The notes under the pieces are model-generated. The model had not been told where the DNA came from and did no database searches. It saw nothing but the letters and a program-made list of their open reading frames with translations. DNA of 64,000 bases from Propionibacteriales bacterium (GTDB lineage Bacteria; Actinomycetota; Actinomycetes; Propionibacteriales; Nocardioidaceae), in NCBI GenBank assembly GCA_026392465.1, contig JAPLCA010000023.1, forward strand, positions 113,279-177,278, in the 5' to 3' direction. A program made the translations under genes and the position numbers. Positions 26,028-33,771 of the stretch are shown here, piece after piece. The number at the start of each line of letters is the position of its first letter. Positions within the stretch are counted from its first letter, which is position 1.

Positions 26028-26732
26028 ATGGACGAGCGGCACAGCGGCGAGGGGTGGCGAACGACCCCGTACCTGGTCGCGTTCGTCGCCGTGCTGGCCG
26101 TGCACCTGGTGCTCCTGGCCGCCGACCTGGCCCCGTGGGACAGCGTCACGAAGTGCCTGCTGGCACCCGTCCTCGCGGCGTGGGTCCTCGCCGAGCGGGG
26201 CCCGAGGCTGCTCGTGGCAGCGCTCGTCCTGTGCCTGGGCGGCGACCTCCTGCTCGAGGTCGACGGCCTGTTCGTCGCCGGCATGGCGTCGTTCGCCGCC
26301 GCCCACGTCTGCTTCGTCGCGCTCTTCGTCCGCGCGGGCGCGGTCCGCGACCGCCGTCCCCGTGCCCTGCTGGTGTCCGCGTACGTCCTGGCGGGGGTCG
26401 TGCTCGTCGCGTGGGCGTGGGGCGGCCTCGCCGCCGACCTGCGGCCGGTCGTGCCCGTCTACGCCGTGCTGCTGCTCGCGACCGCCGTCACGTCCTCGTG
26501 CGTCGACCGGCTGGCGGGTGCCGGCGGGGCCCTGTTCCTCGTCTCCGACGGCCTGATCGCCCTCGGCGAGGCGGGCCGCGTGGACCCGGGGACGGCCACG
26601 GTGTCGGTGGCCGTCATGGTCCTCTACGGCGCGGCGATCGCGCTGCTGACGGCGGGTGCGCTCCGGGTGTCGAGCGGCCCGCTCGCGAGCAGCCCCGTCC
26701 TTCGACGGCCCAGCGGCGAACCCTCGACGTGA
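26028..26732 (+). CDS. YhhN/lysoplasmalogenase-like membrane protein
   Basis: 234 residues with about eight hydrophobic spans. Family features: VTKCLLAPVLAAWVL, LCLGGDLLLEVDGLFVAGMASFAAAHVCFVALF (the Gly-Asp and Ala-His positions conserved in YhhN/TMEM86) and GALFLVSDGLIALGE. TMEM86 members hydrolyse the vinyl-ether bond of lysoplasmalogens; the role in actinomycetes is unsettled. Ten bases after the GGDEF gene and overlapping the acyltransferase gene by 4 bases. Confidence 0.85.
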   Translation: MDERHSGEGWRTTPYLVAFVAVLAVHLVLLAADLAPWDSVTKCLLAPVLAAWVLAERGPRLLVAALVLCLGGDLLLEVDGLFVAGMASFAAAHVCFVALFVRAGAVRDRRPRALLVSAYVLAGVVLVAWAWGGLAADLRPVVPVYAVLLLATAVTSSCVDRLAGAGGALFLVSDGLIALGEAGRVDPGTATVSVAVMVLYGAAIALLTAGALRVSSGPLASSPVLRRPSGEPST

Positions 26733-27538
26733 GACCCGACCCGACCCCCGCCGCGCGAGCGTCCCGCAGCGACCGGACCTACCGCTGGGTGAACCGCGCC
26801 GGGGCGCTGCTGCTGCGCGGCTGGGGCGTGCGCCTGCGCGCCCGCGGCCTCGAGCACCTCCCGCGCGACGGCGCCGCGGTGCTGGCCGCCAACCACACCG
26901 GCTACCTCGACTTCGTGCTGCTGGAGTGGGCGGCGCGCCGGCGGGGACGACTGGTGCGCTTCATGAGCAAGGCCTCGGTCTTCGACGCTCCCGTCGTGGG
27001 CTGGCTGATGCGGGCGATGGGCCACGTGCGGGTGGAGCGCTGGACGGGCGCGAGCGCGTACCGCCACGCCCGGCGCCTGGTGACGTCGGGCGAGGTCGTG
27101 GGGGTCTTCCCCGAGGCCACGATCTCGCGCTCGTTCCGCGTCAAGCGGCTGAAGCCGGGGGCAGCGGCCCTCGCCCTCCACGCCACCCGGACGACGGGGT
27201 CCGTCGTGCCGCTCGTGCCCTGCGTCGTGTGGGGCGGGCACCGGCTGCTCACGGTCGACGGACGGCGGACCCTGCGCCGCGGGGTGGCGGTCGACGTCGT
27301 GCTCGGCGAGCCGCTGCTGCCCCGTGAGGACGAGTCGGTGGCGGAGCTGACCGCGCGGCTGCGCGAGGCCCTGGAGCGGCTGCTCGACGATGCCGTCCAG
27401 CACTACCCGCAGCGCCCGCGGTCCGACGCCGACCGCTGGTGGGTCCACGCCGACCGGGGCGGCACCGCGCCCGACGTGGCCACCGGAGCCGCGCTCGACC
27501 GCGCGGCCCTGGAGCGGGCGGGGGCACCCTCGGACTGA
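26729..27538 (+). CDS. 1-acyl-glycerol-3-phosphate acyltransferase (PlsC family)
   Basis: 269 residues from GTG at 26729, which overlaps the previous stop as GTGA. PlsC blocks in order: AANHTGYLD (NHx4D), MSKASVFDAPVVGWLMRAMGHVRVER, GEVVGVFPEATISRSF (block III, EAT for the usual EGT) and VVPLVPCVVWG. It transfers an acyl chain to lysophosphatidate or a related acceptor at the membrane. No transmembrane anchor is obvious. Co-transcribed with the YhhN-like gene, which suggests a lipid-metabolism operon. Confidence 0.9.
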   Translation: MRPDPTPAARASRSDRTYRWVNRAGALLLRGWGVRLRARGLEHLPRDGAAVLAANHTGYLDFVLLEWAARRRGRLVRFMSKASVFDAPVVGWLMRAMGHVRVERWTGASAYRHARRLVTSGEVVGVFPEATISRSFRVKRLKPGAAALALHATRTTGSVVPLVPCVVWGGHRLLTVDGRRTLRRGVAVDVVLGEPLLPREDESVAELTARLREALERLLDDAVQHYPQRPRSDADRWWVHADRGGTAPDVATGAALDRAALERAGAPSD

Positions 27539-27610
27539 GCCGCCCATCCCGTCCGCGTGTCCTGGGGACGAGGAGGCGCGCAGTCCCCCGTCGTGCGCCA
27601 CGATGTGCTC

Positions 27611-28507
27611 ATGGCCTTCTCCGAGACCACTGCCGTCGCGGTCGGTGACCTCACGTTCGACGTCCGGCTCGCCGGGCCGGAGGACGGGACTCCCGTCGTG
27701 CTCCTGCACGGGTTCCCGACCACCTCGCTCTCGTGGTCGTCCGTGGTGCCCGCGCTCGCCGACGCCGGCCTGCGCGTCGTCGCCCCCGACCAGCGGGGCT
27801 ACTCCCCGGGCGCCCGGCCGACGGACGTCGCCGCCTACGCCACCGATTGGCTGGCGCAGGACGTCGTGAGCCTCGCCGACGCGCTGGGGCTGGGCCGCTT
27901 CCACCTGGTCGGGCACGACTGGGGCGCCGCCGTCGCCTGGTACGTCGCCGCCCACCACGGCCACCGGCTGGAGACGCTCACCACCTTCTCGGTGCCGCAC
28001 CTGGCCGCCTACAACGCGGCACTGGCCCACGACGCCGACGCACGCGAGCGCGGCTCCTACATCGGTCTGTTCCGCCAGGAGGGGACGGCCGAGGACCTGC
28101 TGCTCGCGGACGACGCCCGACGACTCCGCGCCATGTACCAGGACGTCGTGCCGCGCGACCTGGTCGACGCGTACGTCGCGCACCTGCAGCAGCCGGGGGC
28201 CCTCACCGCGGCGCTCGCCTGGTACCGGGCGATGACGCCGGACCTGGCAGGCCTGCCGTCGGTCGACGTGCCGACCACCTTCGTCTGGAGCGACGACGAC
28301 CTCGCCATCGGTCGGGCCGGTGCCGACGCCTGCGGCGCGCACGTCAGCGCCGACTACCGGTACGAGGTGCTCCAGGGCGTGACCCACTGGATCCCGGAGC
28401 AGGCGCCCGACGCGACCGCGACGGCGATCCTGGCCCGCGTGCGGGGTGAGACGCCTGGCCGGCGGCCGGGCACGTCCGCCCCTCCGTCCGCCCCTCCGTC
28501 CGCCTAG
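27611..28507 (+). CDS. Alpha/beta hydrolase, epoxide-hydrolase-like
   Basis: 298 residues. Oxyanion HGFP in VVLLHGFPTTSLSW, PDQRGYSPGARP, nucleophile elbow VGHDWGAAVAW (Asp nucleophile, as in epoxide hydrolases and dehalogenases), acid near VWSDDDLAIG and His in GVTHWIPEQAP. The cap sequence does not fix the substrate. ATG at 27611 was chosen over one 54 bases upstream because homology starts there. Its TAG stop forms part of a CTAG shared with the convergent exonuclease gene. Confidence 0.88.
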   Translation: MAFSETTAVAVGDLTFDVRLAGPEDGTPVVLLHGFPTTSLSWSSVVPALADAGLRVVAPDQRGYSPGARPTDVAAYATDWLAQDVVSLADALGLGRFHLVGHDWGAAVAWYVAAHHGHRLETLTTFSVPHLAAYNAALAHDADARERGSYIGLFRQEGTAEDLLLADDARRLRAMYQDVVPRDLVDAYVAHLQQPGALTAALAWYRAMTPDLAGLPSVDVPTTFVWSDDDLAIGRAGADACGAHVSADYRYEVLQGVTHWIPEQAPDATATAILARVRGETPGRRPGTSAPPSAPPSA

Positions 28508-29319
28508 CCGACCAGCGGCCATCCGGCGGGGTCGTCGAGGTCGCGACCGACCCGCCGGGCGTAGGCGTTCCAGTCCTCCGCGCGCTCGGCGTACCAGCCG
28601 CGCTGGGCGTGCATGAGCTGCTCGAGGTCGAGCGTGCCCACGTCGGCGTGACGGGCGGCCAGCTCGACCGCCACCTGCCGTGCGGCGACGGCGTCGCACG
28701 TGGCGTCGTGCGCCCCGTCGAGCGAGACGCCGTAGTAGGCGGCGACGTCGCCGAGGCGACGACGACCCAGCGCACCGCGCTCGATCCCCCAGTCGACGAC
28801 GTAGGGGTCGACGACGAGAAGCCGCTCCCAGTCCGGTTCCGCGAGCCCGTGCCGACGCGCCTCGGCCCGCAGCATCGACAGGTCGTAGCAGGCGTTGAAG
28901 ACCACGAGCCCGACCCGACGCTCGACGACCGTGGCGAGCCAGTCGAGCACGACGGGCAGCGCCTCGGCCGAGGTCGGGGCGTCCTGCAGCATGGCGTCGG
29001 TGATGCCGTGGACGGCGGCTGCCGCCTCAGGCACGGGGACGCCGGGGCGGACGAGGCCGGTGATCTCGAAGCCCGGCTCGTCGAGCAGCGCGAAGCTCAC
29101 CACGCGGTCGTGCAGCGCGTCGGTGCCCGTGGTCTCGAGGTCGAGCGAGGCGAGCGGCAGCCGGTGCCACCCGTCGTGCCCGCCTCGCGCCGGAGGACGG
29201 GGCGCGCAGGCGACGCACCACGTGCGCCAGGCGCCCGGCGTGCCGGTGAGCCGGCCGGCACCCGCGAGCACGTGGAGGGTGCAGGCGGTGCAGAAGCCCT
29301 CGAACCGGTTGGTGCGCAC
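28504..29319 (-). CDS. DnaQ-like 3'-5' exonuclease (DEDDh)
   Basis: 271 residues. The N-terminus has a small CTACT/CVAC zinc-ribbon-like region (residues about 10-40), then the exonuclease fold: LASLDLETTGTD (ExoI, Asp/Glu), VVFNACYDLSMLRAE (ExoII) and GAHDATCDAVAARQV (ExoIII, His and Asp). It resembles the epsilon-like exonucleases found in Streptomyces. A proofreading or RNase-T-like trimming role is possible. Monocistronic; its stop overlaps the hydrolase gene stop. Confidence 0.88.
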   Translation of the reverse strand: MRTNRFEGFCTACTLHVLAGAGRLTGTPGAWRTWCVACAPRPPARGGHDGWHRLPLASLDLETTGTDALHDRVVSFALLDEPGFEITGLVRPGVPVPEAAAAVHGITDAMLQDAPTSAEALPVVLDWLATVVERRVGLVVFNACYDLSMLRAEARRHGLAEPDWERLLVVDPYVVDWGIERGALGRRRLGDVAAYYGVSLDGAHDATCDAVAARQVAVELAARHADVGTLDLEQLMHAQRGWYAERAEDWNAYARRVGRDLDDPAGWPLVG

Positions 29320-29360
29320 GCCCCGACGCTAGGTGCCGGGACGGACAACTCCGGGGAGGC

Positions 29361-30266
29361 TCACCGGCCGTCGGGCTCCAACGCGTCGACCACGAACGCC
29401 CGGGCCGACGTCGCCCGAGGGGCCTGGCAGGTGAGGACGGCCGCCTCACGCTGCACGGCGCGCACGTCGGCGACGACCCGTGCCGGGAGGGGGCCGTCGC
29501 ACGCCAGCCGCACCCGCCAGCGGTCGTCGGCGAGAGCGTCGACCGCGACGCACCGCACGTCGCGCGGGCCGGCGGGGCCCCATCGCTCGTGCACGGCGAC
29601 CGTGGCGGCCTGTGCGACGGGTGGCATGGCGCTGCTCCCACGCAGCGCCCAGGGGGTCACGCGCCCCGCGAGGTGCTCGGCGACGACGTCCAGGGACGTG
29701 TCGTCGTCGAGCCCGCCGTAGTAGGTGGTGTCGGGCACGACCACGACGTTCGCCGCGAACCGGTCGCCGCCGACGTGGCTGCACTCCCACACCGCGTCGC
29801 CGAACCGCTCGGCGAGCGCGGCCGCCACGGGTCGGCCGCGCACGGCGCAGCAGGTGTCGTGCCGTCCGTGCGCGCACACCAGCACGGCCGGCTCGTCGGT
29901 CCAGCCGTCGTGGTCGGCGGGCTCGCGCAGCACGGGGCACGAGTCGAGCAGGTCCGCCGGCTCGGTCCAGGTACCCCAGCGCAGTCGCCCGGCCGGGACG
30001 TCGACGACGGCCCACGCCCGCGGACCGGAGGTGTCGGTCCGGCGTCCGGGCCGACGGATCAGGACCGTCCGACCGCCCGCCTCCCGGGTGGCCTCGACGA
30101 GCCGGGCCACGACGTCGGGGTCGAGCCCCTCCGACTCGAGGGCGTGGAAGGGCCACGGGCCCTGGTGCTCGACGAGCAGCAGCCGCCGGACGTGCAGCGC
30201 CGTGCCCGGGAGGGGGTCGGCGCGCACGCGGGCACGCGCCGCGCAGAGGTCGTCGAGGTCGGCCAC
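29361..30266 (-). CDS. Sucrase/ferredoxin-like thioredoxin-fold [2Fe-2S] protein
   Basis: 301 residues from GTG at 30266. It belongs to the Sucrase/ferredoxin-like (thioredoxin-like 2Fe-2S) family: an N-terminal LLLVEHQGPWPFHALES block, then the cluster region VLVCAHGRHDTCCAVRGRPVAAAL and VWECSHVGGDRFAANVVVVPDTTYYGGL, whose Cys and His residues are the expected ligands, and a C-terminal wing. It starts 7 bases after the JmjC oxygenase stop, third in a tight operon. It could pass electrons to the Fe(II) oxygenase. That role is inferred from position only. Confidence 0.88.
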   Translation of the reverse strand: MADLDDLCAARARVRADPLPGTALHVRRLLLVEHQGPWPFHALESEGLDPDVVARLVEATREAGGRTVLIRRPGRRTDTSGPRAWAVVDVPAGRLRWGTWTEPADLLDSCPVLREPADHDGWTDEPAVLVCAHGRHDTCCAVRGRPVAAALAERFGDAVWECSHVGGDRFAANVVVVPDTTYYGGLDDDTSLDVVAEHLAGRVTPWALRGSSAMPPVAQAATVAVHERWGPAGPRDVRCVAVDALADDRWRVRLACDGPLPARVVADVRAVQREAAVLTCQAPRATSARAFVVDALEPDGR

Positions 30267-30273
30267 GGGCGGC

Positions 30274-31512
30274 TCAGGCCGCCACGAGCACGCCCGCGGC
30301 GACGAGCCGGCGCGCGGCCTCGTGCCCGAGGCGGGCGACGGTCAGCACCTGGCCGTCGAGCAGCCCGCGGACCACGTCGGCCTCGAGGTCGGCGACGTCG
30401 ACGTCGACGCCTCGGCCGCGCAGGCGTCCGTCCGCCACGCGGGCGGCGAGGCTGCCGCGCAGGACGAGGGCCGTGTCGTCCGTGAGGTCCTGGCCCAGGC
30501 GCAGCTGCGCCAGCGGCCCGATCGGAGCGGCCCGGCCGGAGGTGCCGTCGCGCCCCCCGAGCGCGGCGGCGAGGGTGTCCGTGGGCACGGCGCGGACCGC
30601 GGCCAGCAGCCGGTCGCGCACCAGCTCGGCGTGGGCGTGGAGGTCGTCGGGGTCGGCGACGTCGACGCCCAGCGGCAGCGACGTGCGCACGTCGGGGTCG
30701 TCGGCGACGGCGGACAGCGCCGCGGCGACGACCTCCTCGGCGAGGTGGTGGCGGTTCCAGGTGTGGACGCCGAAGGTGAGGTGCGTGCTCACGTCGCCGA
30801 GGGCCGTGGCGGCGTGCAGCATGCCGCGCGGCAGGTAGAGGACGTCGCCGGGCTCGAGCACCTCGTCGATGAGGCACTCCCGCTCCGCCTCGGCGCGCAC
30901 GGCCTCGCGGCGGTCGGTCCAGGGCTGGTCGCGCAGGGGCGCCTCGTGCACGGGGGCGTGGATGCGCCAGCGCTTGGCGCCGGAGATCTGCAGGACGAAG
31001 ACGTCGTGCACGTCGTAGTGGTCGTCGAAGCCGCGCGACTGCGGCGGCGTGACGTAGGCGTTGACCTGGACGGGGTGGCCGAGGTCGACGACGAGCTGCT
31101 GGGCGAAGGCCACGACCGGGGGCCAGGTGCGGTGCAGGGCCTGCAGCACGAGCGTGGCGCCGTCGGCGAACAGCGCCGTGAGGCGGGTGTCGTCGACCTG
31201 GTCGGCGATGCCGGCACCCACGCCGCCGCCGGACGTGAAGGCGCGGGTGGGCAGGGTGCTGCCGTCCTTCGCGACCCGCAGGAAGGGGGTGCGCAGGCCG
31301 TGGGTGGAGACGAGGTCGTCGACCGCGGTCTCGGCGAAGAGGTCGTCGAACGCGCCGGGCAGGTCGGCCGCACGGGTGAGCAGCGGCGCCCGACCCCACG
31401 TGTCGGCGGCGAAGCCGACGGGGTCGACGACCAGCCGACGCAGGGCCGGACGACCGAGGGCGACGTCAGGTGACGTCGTCCCGGCCGGCCCGCCCTGCTC
31501 GGTGGTGGTCAC
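30274..31512 (-). CDS. JmjC/cupin Fe(II) 2-oxoglutarate oxygenase (ROX/YcfD-like)
   Basis: 412 residues from GTG at 31512. JmjC core: NAYVTPPQSRGFDDHYDVHDVFVLQISGAKRWRIH is represented by HYDVHDVFVLQ (the H-x-D metal pair aligned with HxDxYDVF of YcfD), and LPRGMLHAATA holds the distal His. GAKRWRI is the strand used by 2-oxoglutarate. A winged-helix-like C-terminal third (VADGRLRGRGVDVDVADLEADVV) matches the ROX layout. YcfD hydroxylates ribosomal protein L16; this one is translated 3 bases after an acidic repeat peptide, so that peptide is a possible substrate. No signal peptide. Confidence 0.87.
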   Translation of the reverse strand: MTTTEQGGPAGTTSPDVALGRPALRRLVVDPVGFAADTWGRAPLLTRAADLPGAFDDLFAETAVDDLVSTHGLRTPFLRVAKDGSTLPTRAFTSGGGVGAGIADQVDDTRLTALFADGATLVLQALHRTWPPVVAFAQQLVVDLGHPVQVNAYVTPPQSRGFDDHYDVHDVFVLQISGAKRWRIHAPVHEAPLRDQPWTDRREAVRAEAERECLIDEVLEPGDVLYLPRGMLHAATALGDVSTHLTFGVHTWNRHHLAEEVVAAALSAVADDPDVRTSLPLGVDVADPDDLHAHAELVRDRLLAAVRAVPTDTLAAALGGRDGTSGRAAPIGPLAQLRLGQDLTDDTALVLRGSLAARVADGRLRGRGVDVDVADLEADVVRGLLDGQVLTVARLGHEAARRLVAAGVLVAA

Positions 31513-31515
31513 GAC

Positions 31516-31758
31516 TCAGTGCGCCGAGCCGTCGGCGCCACCGTCGGCGCCACCGTCCTGCACGCCCGGGGTGCCCTCGGCGCCACCGTCGGCCGGACCC
31601 TCGGCGCCACCGTCGGCGCCGCCGTCCTGCACGCCCGGGGTGCCCTCGGCGCCACCGTCAGCGGGGCCCTCGGCGCCACCGTCGGCGCCACCGTCCTGCA
31701 CGCCCGGGATGCCCTCGGCGCCACCGTCAGCGGGTCCTTCAGGGTTCTGCTCGCTCAT
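31516..31758 (-). CDS. 80-residue acidic tandem-repeat peptide, candidate substrate/precursor of the JmjC oxygenase
   Basis: Residues 12-80 are three 23-residue repeats of GGAEG(I/T)PGVQDGGADGG(A)EGPAD, the last ending GADGSAH. Only an 11-residue MSEQNPEGPAD leader precedes them. The product has no Lys, Arg, Cys or aromatic residue, is strongly acidic and almost surely unfolded. Translation looks real: GAGGAGGAA stands 5-6 bases before the ATG, and the stop is separated from the oxygenase GTG by 3 bases. The 69-bp DNA repeat leaves other frames open, but none has a ribosome site. No known family recognised. Confidence 0.75.
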   Translation of the reverse strand: MSEQNPEGPADGGAEGIPGVQDGGADGGAEGPADGGAEGTPGVQDGGADGGAEGPADGGAEGTPGVQDGGADGGADGSAH

Positions 31759-31838
31759 GAGGTTCCTCCTCGAGTCGGGTACGCGGCGGGTGCCGCGAGA
31801 CCCAGCCTGGCACCGTGCGCGAACGTCGCAACTCGGCG

Positions 31839-32456
31839 TCAGGCACCCGTTTGAGGACGCTCGTCGCGCTCGTGCAGCTGACCCTTGAGGTCGCGCACCT
31901 GGCGCCTCCGACGGTGGGCGAGCGCACCCGTGACGGTGAGGATGACGACGAGGGAGACCGCCCCCGCCACCCCGATCGCCGTGGCCACGCGGAAGCCCGG
32001 GGCGTCGACGTCGAGGATCCGCTCACCTGCGTGGGCAGCCTTGCCCGCGCCGACCACGATCGACAGCGTGAACCAGTTCGGGGCGGCCAGCACGACGGCC
32101 ACGAGAAGCAGGATCCCGCGCCAGGTCCAGCTGAAGAACCTCCGGCGCAGCTGCACCACGACGAGCAGCGGCACGACGGTGAACACGAACCCGTAGAACA
32201 GGCCCCACAGGACGCCGCTCGTGATGTCGCCGTTCACCTGGTCGGCGACGCGCTGGGCCCACCACCGCGGGAAGAACGCCCCCGCGACGAGGGCGAGCAG
32301 GTAGATCACGGCCACGCCCACCAGCACCGCCGCGAGCCGCTTGACCCACCGGTTCGGGTCGACCTCGGAGGGCACGTAGCGTCGTTCGTCCTTGCCGTGG
32401 CTGCGGTCGACGTCGTGGTCGTCGCGGGCCGGTCGCTGCACCTGGTCGTCGCTCAT
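31839..32456 (-). CDS. Membrane protein of unknown function
   Basis: 205 residues. A charged N-terminus (MSDDQVQRPARDDHDVD, residues 1-40) is followed by four hydrophobic spans (RLAAVLVGVAVIYLLALVAG, SGVLWGLFYGFVFTVVPLLVVV, RGILLLVAVVLAAPNWFTL, IGVAGAVSLVVILTVTG) and a basic tail. This is typical of small actinobacterial permease-like proteins often written beside wall genes. ATG 32456 is taken over an upstream in-frame ATG at 32489. Eighty bases upstream of the repeat-peptide operon on the same strand; co-transcription is possible. Confidence 0.75.
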   Translation of the reverse strand: MSDDQVQRPARDDHDVDRSHGKDERRYVPSEVDPNRWVKRLAAVLVGVAVIYLLALVAGAFFPRWWAQRVADQVNGDITSGVLWGLFYGFVFTVVPLLVVVQLRRRFFSWTWRGILLLVAVVLAAPNWFTLSIVVGAGKAAHAGERILDVDAPGFRVATAIGVAGAVSLVVILTVTGALAHRRRRQVRDLKGQLHERDERPQTGA

Positions 32457-32517
32457 GACCCCATCGTCGCGCGACCGCCCGCCGTGCACCAGTCCAACGC
32501 GGACGACGTCGGCGCCC

Positions 32518-33666
32518 TCAGGAGGCCGCGGCCAGGGCCGTCCAGTCGGCCTTCGTCCAGCGCCCGGTGACTGGGCGACCGAGCGCCTTCTGCCGCGCCT
32601 TGACGGCGGCCACCGTCCGCGGCCCGAGGTAGCCGTTGCGGTCGGCGCGCGGCACCGCGAGCGCGACCTGCAGCACCAGCACGGACTTGCCCGTGGCCCA
32701 CGACCCGAGGGTCGTCGGGTAGTTCTTCGCGCCGTAGCGGGCGGCCTCCGCGGACGTCATCGAGCCGGCGGCGTCCCAGGTCGTGCTGGCCGGGACGAGC
32801 GAGGACCAGGTCGGCTGGTCGAGGGTCGCCGTGGGCGGCAGGTCGTGCGCCTTCTGGTAGCGCGCGAGCGCGGACCGCGTGGTGGCGTCGAGGGTGCCGG
32901 TGACCTTCACTCCCAGCGCAGTCTGCGCCGAGCGCACGGTCGACGCGCGCGAGCCGAGCTCCTCGGTGCTGCGCGACGTCTTCCGCACGAGGGCGGTGAG
33001 CGCGGGACAGGGGGTCGTGCGTGCCTGGCCGTTCACGACGCCGGGCTGGCCGCTGTACCGCGCGCAGGGGCCGTAGTCGACCGGGTGGAGCTTGCCGGTC
33101 CAGAAGCTGGTGGTGCCCCGGGCGCCGTTCCAGCTGAACGAGACGTGCACGTGGTCGCGGTGGCCGGAGCTCGGCCGCCAGCCCTCCTTGGCCCGGTAGA
33201 CCGCCCAGATCTTCTCGTTGTAGATGACGTACATGACGCCCAGCCGTCGGGCGTTCGTGCCGCCGTCCTTCGTGAGCCAGGCCAGGAAGTCCGCGGCCGC
33301 GGCCCGCTCCGCCGGTTTCGTGACGTCGACCATCCAGTCCCACGCGCGACCGTCGGCGTGCTCGGAGACACCCTCGGTGCAGCTGCGGGCCGTGTTGCCG
33401 GCCCCGCCGACGCCGTAGGTCCGCATGACCAGGTCACGCGTCAGCGCGACGCCGCGCGGCGTCCCCGGCTGGCAGGCCACCTGCGGCACGTACGCCGAGG
33501 CGGGGTCGACCTCCTTCGGCAGCGTCACGGGCGCCTTGAGCCCCTTCGGCTTCGACGGGAACGCCACCGGGGTCGACGACGCCGCCGTCGACGTGGTGCC
33601 GCTGATGACGGTGAGCGTGGTCGCACACAGCAGTGCGGCGACACACGCGAGCCCGAGCCTGCGCAT
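32518..33666 (-). CDS. Secreted protein with C-terminal peptidoglycan-binding-like repeats
   Basis: 383 residues. Signal peptide MRRLGLACVAALLCATTLTVIS to about residue 28. The next 180 residues contain SCTEGVSEHADGRAWDWMVDV and RPSSGHRDHVHVSFSWNG, whose His/Asp arrangement resembles a D,D-peptidase M15-type or ARB_07466-like wall domain. The C-terminal half has two PG_binding_1-like units (RSAQTALGVKVTGTLDATTRSALARYQKAH and LQVALAVPRADRNGYLGPRTVAAVKARQKALG). Probably acts on or binds the cell wall. GAGGGAGATC precedes ATG 33666. Confidence 0.8.
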   Translation of the reverse strand: MRRLGLACVAALLCATTLTVISGTTSTAASSTPVAFPSKPKGLKAPVTLPKEVDPASAYVPQVACQPGTPRGVALTRDLVMRTYGVGGAGNTARSCTEGVSEHADGRAWDWMVDVTKPAERAAAADFLAWLTKDGGTNARRLGVMYVIYNEKIWAVYRAKEGWRPSSGHRDHVHVSFSWNGARGTTSFWTGKLHPVDYGPCARYSGQPGVVNGQARTTPCPALTALVRKTSRSTEELGSRASTVRSAQTALGVKVTGTLDATTRSALARYQKAHDLPPTATLDQPTWSSLVPASTTWDAAGSMTSAEAARYGAKNYPTTLGSWATGKSVLVLQVALAVPRADRNGYLGPRTVAAVKARQKALGRPVTGRWTKADWTALAAAS

Positions 33667-33771
33667 GATGATCTCCCTCGACCCGTCGGGCTTCCCCACC
33701 CGGCGGGACCACCATCCTGCGTCCCACACGTCACTCCTGCCACGAGAACGCGTGAACTACAGGACTGTTCT

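Noticed and set aside
31516..31758. CRISPR or regulatory array reading of the 69-bp repeats
   Set aside because: There are no spacers, the units are contiguous and degenerate at codon third positions, and they code for a peptide.
31519..31854. Plus-strand frame and second minus-strand frame across the acidic repeat peptide
   Set aside because: They are by-products of a 69-bp repeat (multiple of three). Only the 31516-31758 frame has a strong ribosome site and coupling to the next gene.
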